Positions 13,466 to 13,940 of a DNA stretch of 13,940 nucleotides are shown here, piece after piece. Origin of the DNA: Leptolyngbyaceae cyanobacterium CSSed165cm_216 (GTDB lineage: Bacteria; Cyanobacteriota; Cyanobacteriia; Phormidesmidales; Phormidesmidaceae). Every line of letters starts with the position of its first letter. Position 1 is the stretch's first letter. The translations under genes were made by a program, and so were the position numbers. Under the pieces are notes generated by a model, which had not been told where the DNA came from, did no database searches, and saw only the letters and a program-made list of their open reading frames with translations. The DNA lies in assembly GCA_007135385.1 (NCBI GenBank), contig SLIY01000390.1, positions 1-13,940 on the forward strand. Direction: 5' to 3'.

Positions 13466-13940
13466 ATGGTTATGGATATTTACCGGCTCAACGCTTTTCA
13501 CGATAACTATATCTTTGTACTGCACGATCGCGATCGGGGCACCGCTGCGGTGGTTGACCCTGGGGACGCTACCCCGGTGCTACAACAGTTGCAGGCCCTA
13601 GATGCTAGCCTCAGCGTCATCTTTAACACCCATCACCACAGTGACCATGTCGGTGGCAACCGCACCCTACTGGCTCAATTTCCTGAGGCAGACGTCTATG
13701 GCAGCGCTAAAGACCAGGGGCGCATCCCAGGTCAAACTGTCTTTCTAAAGGCTGGAGATTGGGTCAGCTTTGGCGATCGCCAGGCGGAGGTTTTATTTGT
13801 GCCAGGGCACACCCGAGCCCACATTGCCTACTATTTTCCGCCCACCGATACTGACCCATGGGGTGAATTGTTTTGTGGCGACACCCTGTTTGCTGGCGGT
13901 TGTGGCCGCCTATTTGAGGGCACCCCCCAGCAGATGGTGA
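13466..13940 (+). CDS. gloB: Hydroxyacylglutathione hydrolase (glyoxalase II), 3' end cut by window edge
   Basis: Metallo-beta-lactamase-fold hydrolase that splits S-lactoylglutathione to lactate and glutathione, the second step of methylglyoxal detoxification. The first 158 codons are present and the frame is open at the right edge; a full protein is usually about 255 residues, so roughly 100 are missing. Diagnostic motifs are the start MDIYRLNAFHDNYIF, VVDPGD, the metal-binding THHHSDHVGG, PGHTRAHIAYY and FCGDTLFAGGCGRLFEGTPQQM. The start could be ATG 13466 or the in-frame ATG 13472, two codons later; family N-termini suit either. Ribosome-binding purines are weak (AGG about eight bases before 13466). 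It diverges from the small-gene/amt unit. Confidence 0.95.
   Translation, partial: MVMDIYRLNAFHDNYIFVLHDRDRGTAAVVDPGDATPVLQQLQALDASLSVIFNTHHHSDHVGGNRTLLAQFPEADVYGSAKDQGRIPGQTVFLKAGDWVSFGDRQAEVLFVPGHTRAHIAYYFPPTDTDPWGELFCGDTLFAGGCGRLFEGTPQQMV

Overview
The window reads as a cyanobacterial chromosome. It carries an oxygenic-type acsF (chlorophyll cyclase), cyanobacterial-type ispG, amt and ureohydrolase genes. I count 13 perfect copies of the HIP1 octamer GCGATCGC (starting at 284, 1389, 1861, 2148, 3752, 4060, 4080, 7858, 8528, 9022, 9892, 10329 and 13773), about one per kilobase, which is a cyanobacterial hallmark. The fairly GC-rich coding sequence and the many small inverted and tandem repeats between genes would suit a Leptolyngbya-like lineage, but that placement is inference.

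Layout from left to right. A 15-bp tandem repeat lies at the left edge. A class I DAHP synthase gene follows (169-1239, +). Convergent to it is a probable outer-membrane beta-barrel protein (1254-2225, -). A clear intrinsic terminator (2241-2274) separates that gene from acsF (2328-3404, -). The acsF upstream region holds 19-bp tandem repeats, a dyad and a 166-bp nested inverted-repeat element that ends four bases from a CIA30-family gene (3822-4493, -). That gene lies downstream of ispG (4622-5851, -). A 489-bp intergenic region with an 18-bp tandem repeat leads into a secreted SH3b-domain protein (6341-6880, +).

Next is a compact polyamine operon on the minus strand. Its first gene is a fused AdoMet decarboxylase-spermidine synthase (8227-9513) and its second, 25 bp downstream, is an agmatinase-family gene (7155-8201). 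Together they could take agmatine plus S-adenosylmethionine to spermidine. Diverging from this operon across a 445-bp region with a large hairpin repeat is a DUF790/Bax1-like nuclease (9959-11173, +). Its family N-terminus is encoded upstream of the first ATG and appears to begin at an ACG codon. Convergent with it is an Amt ammonium transporter (11184-12629, -), preceded on the same strand by a small, apparently conserved protein (12773-13030, -) and a perfect NtcA-type palindrome. A glyoxalase II gene (13466 onward, +) runs off the right edge.

Most genes are metabolic housekeeping: aromatic amino acids, chlorophyll, isoprenoids, polyamines, nitrogen uptake and methylglyoxal detoxification. 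I see no mobile-element transposase, CRISPR array, tRNA or rRNA. The most notable points are the SpeD-SpeE fusion operon, the non-canonical start of the Bax1-like gene and the set of intergenic repeats. I do not see convincing evidence of an entirely new system.
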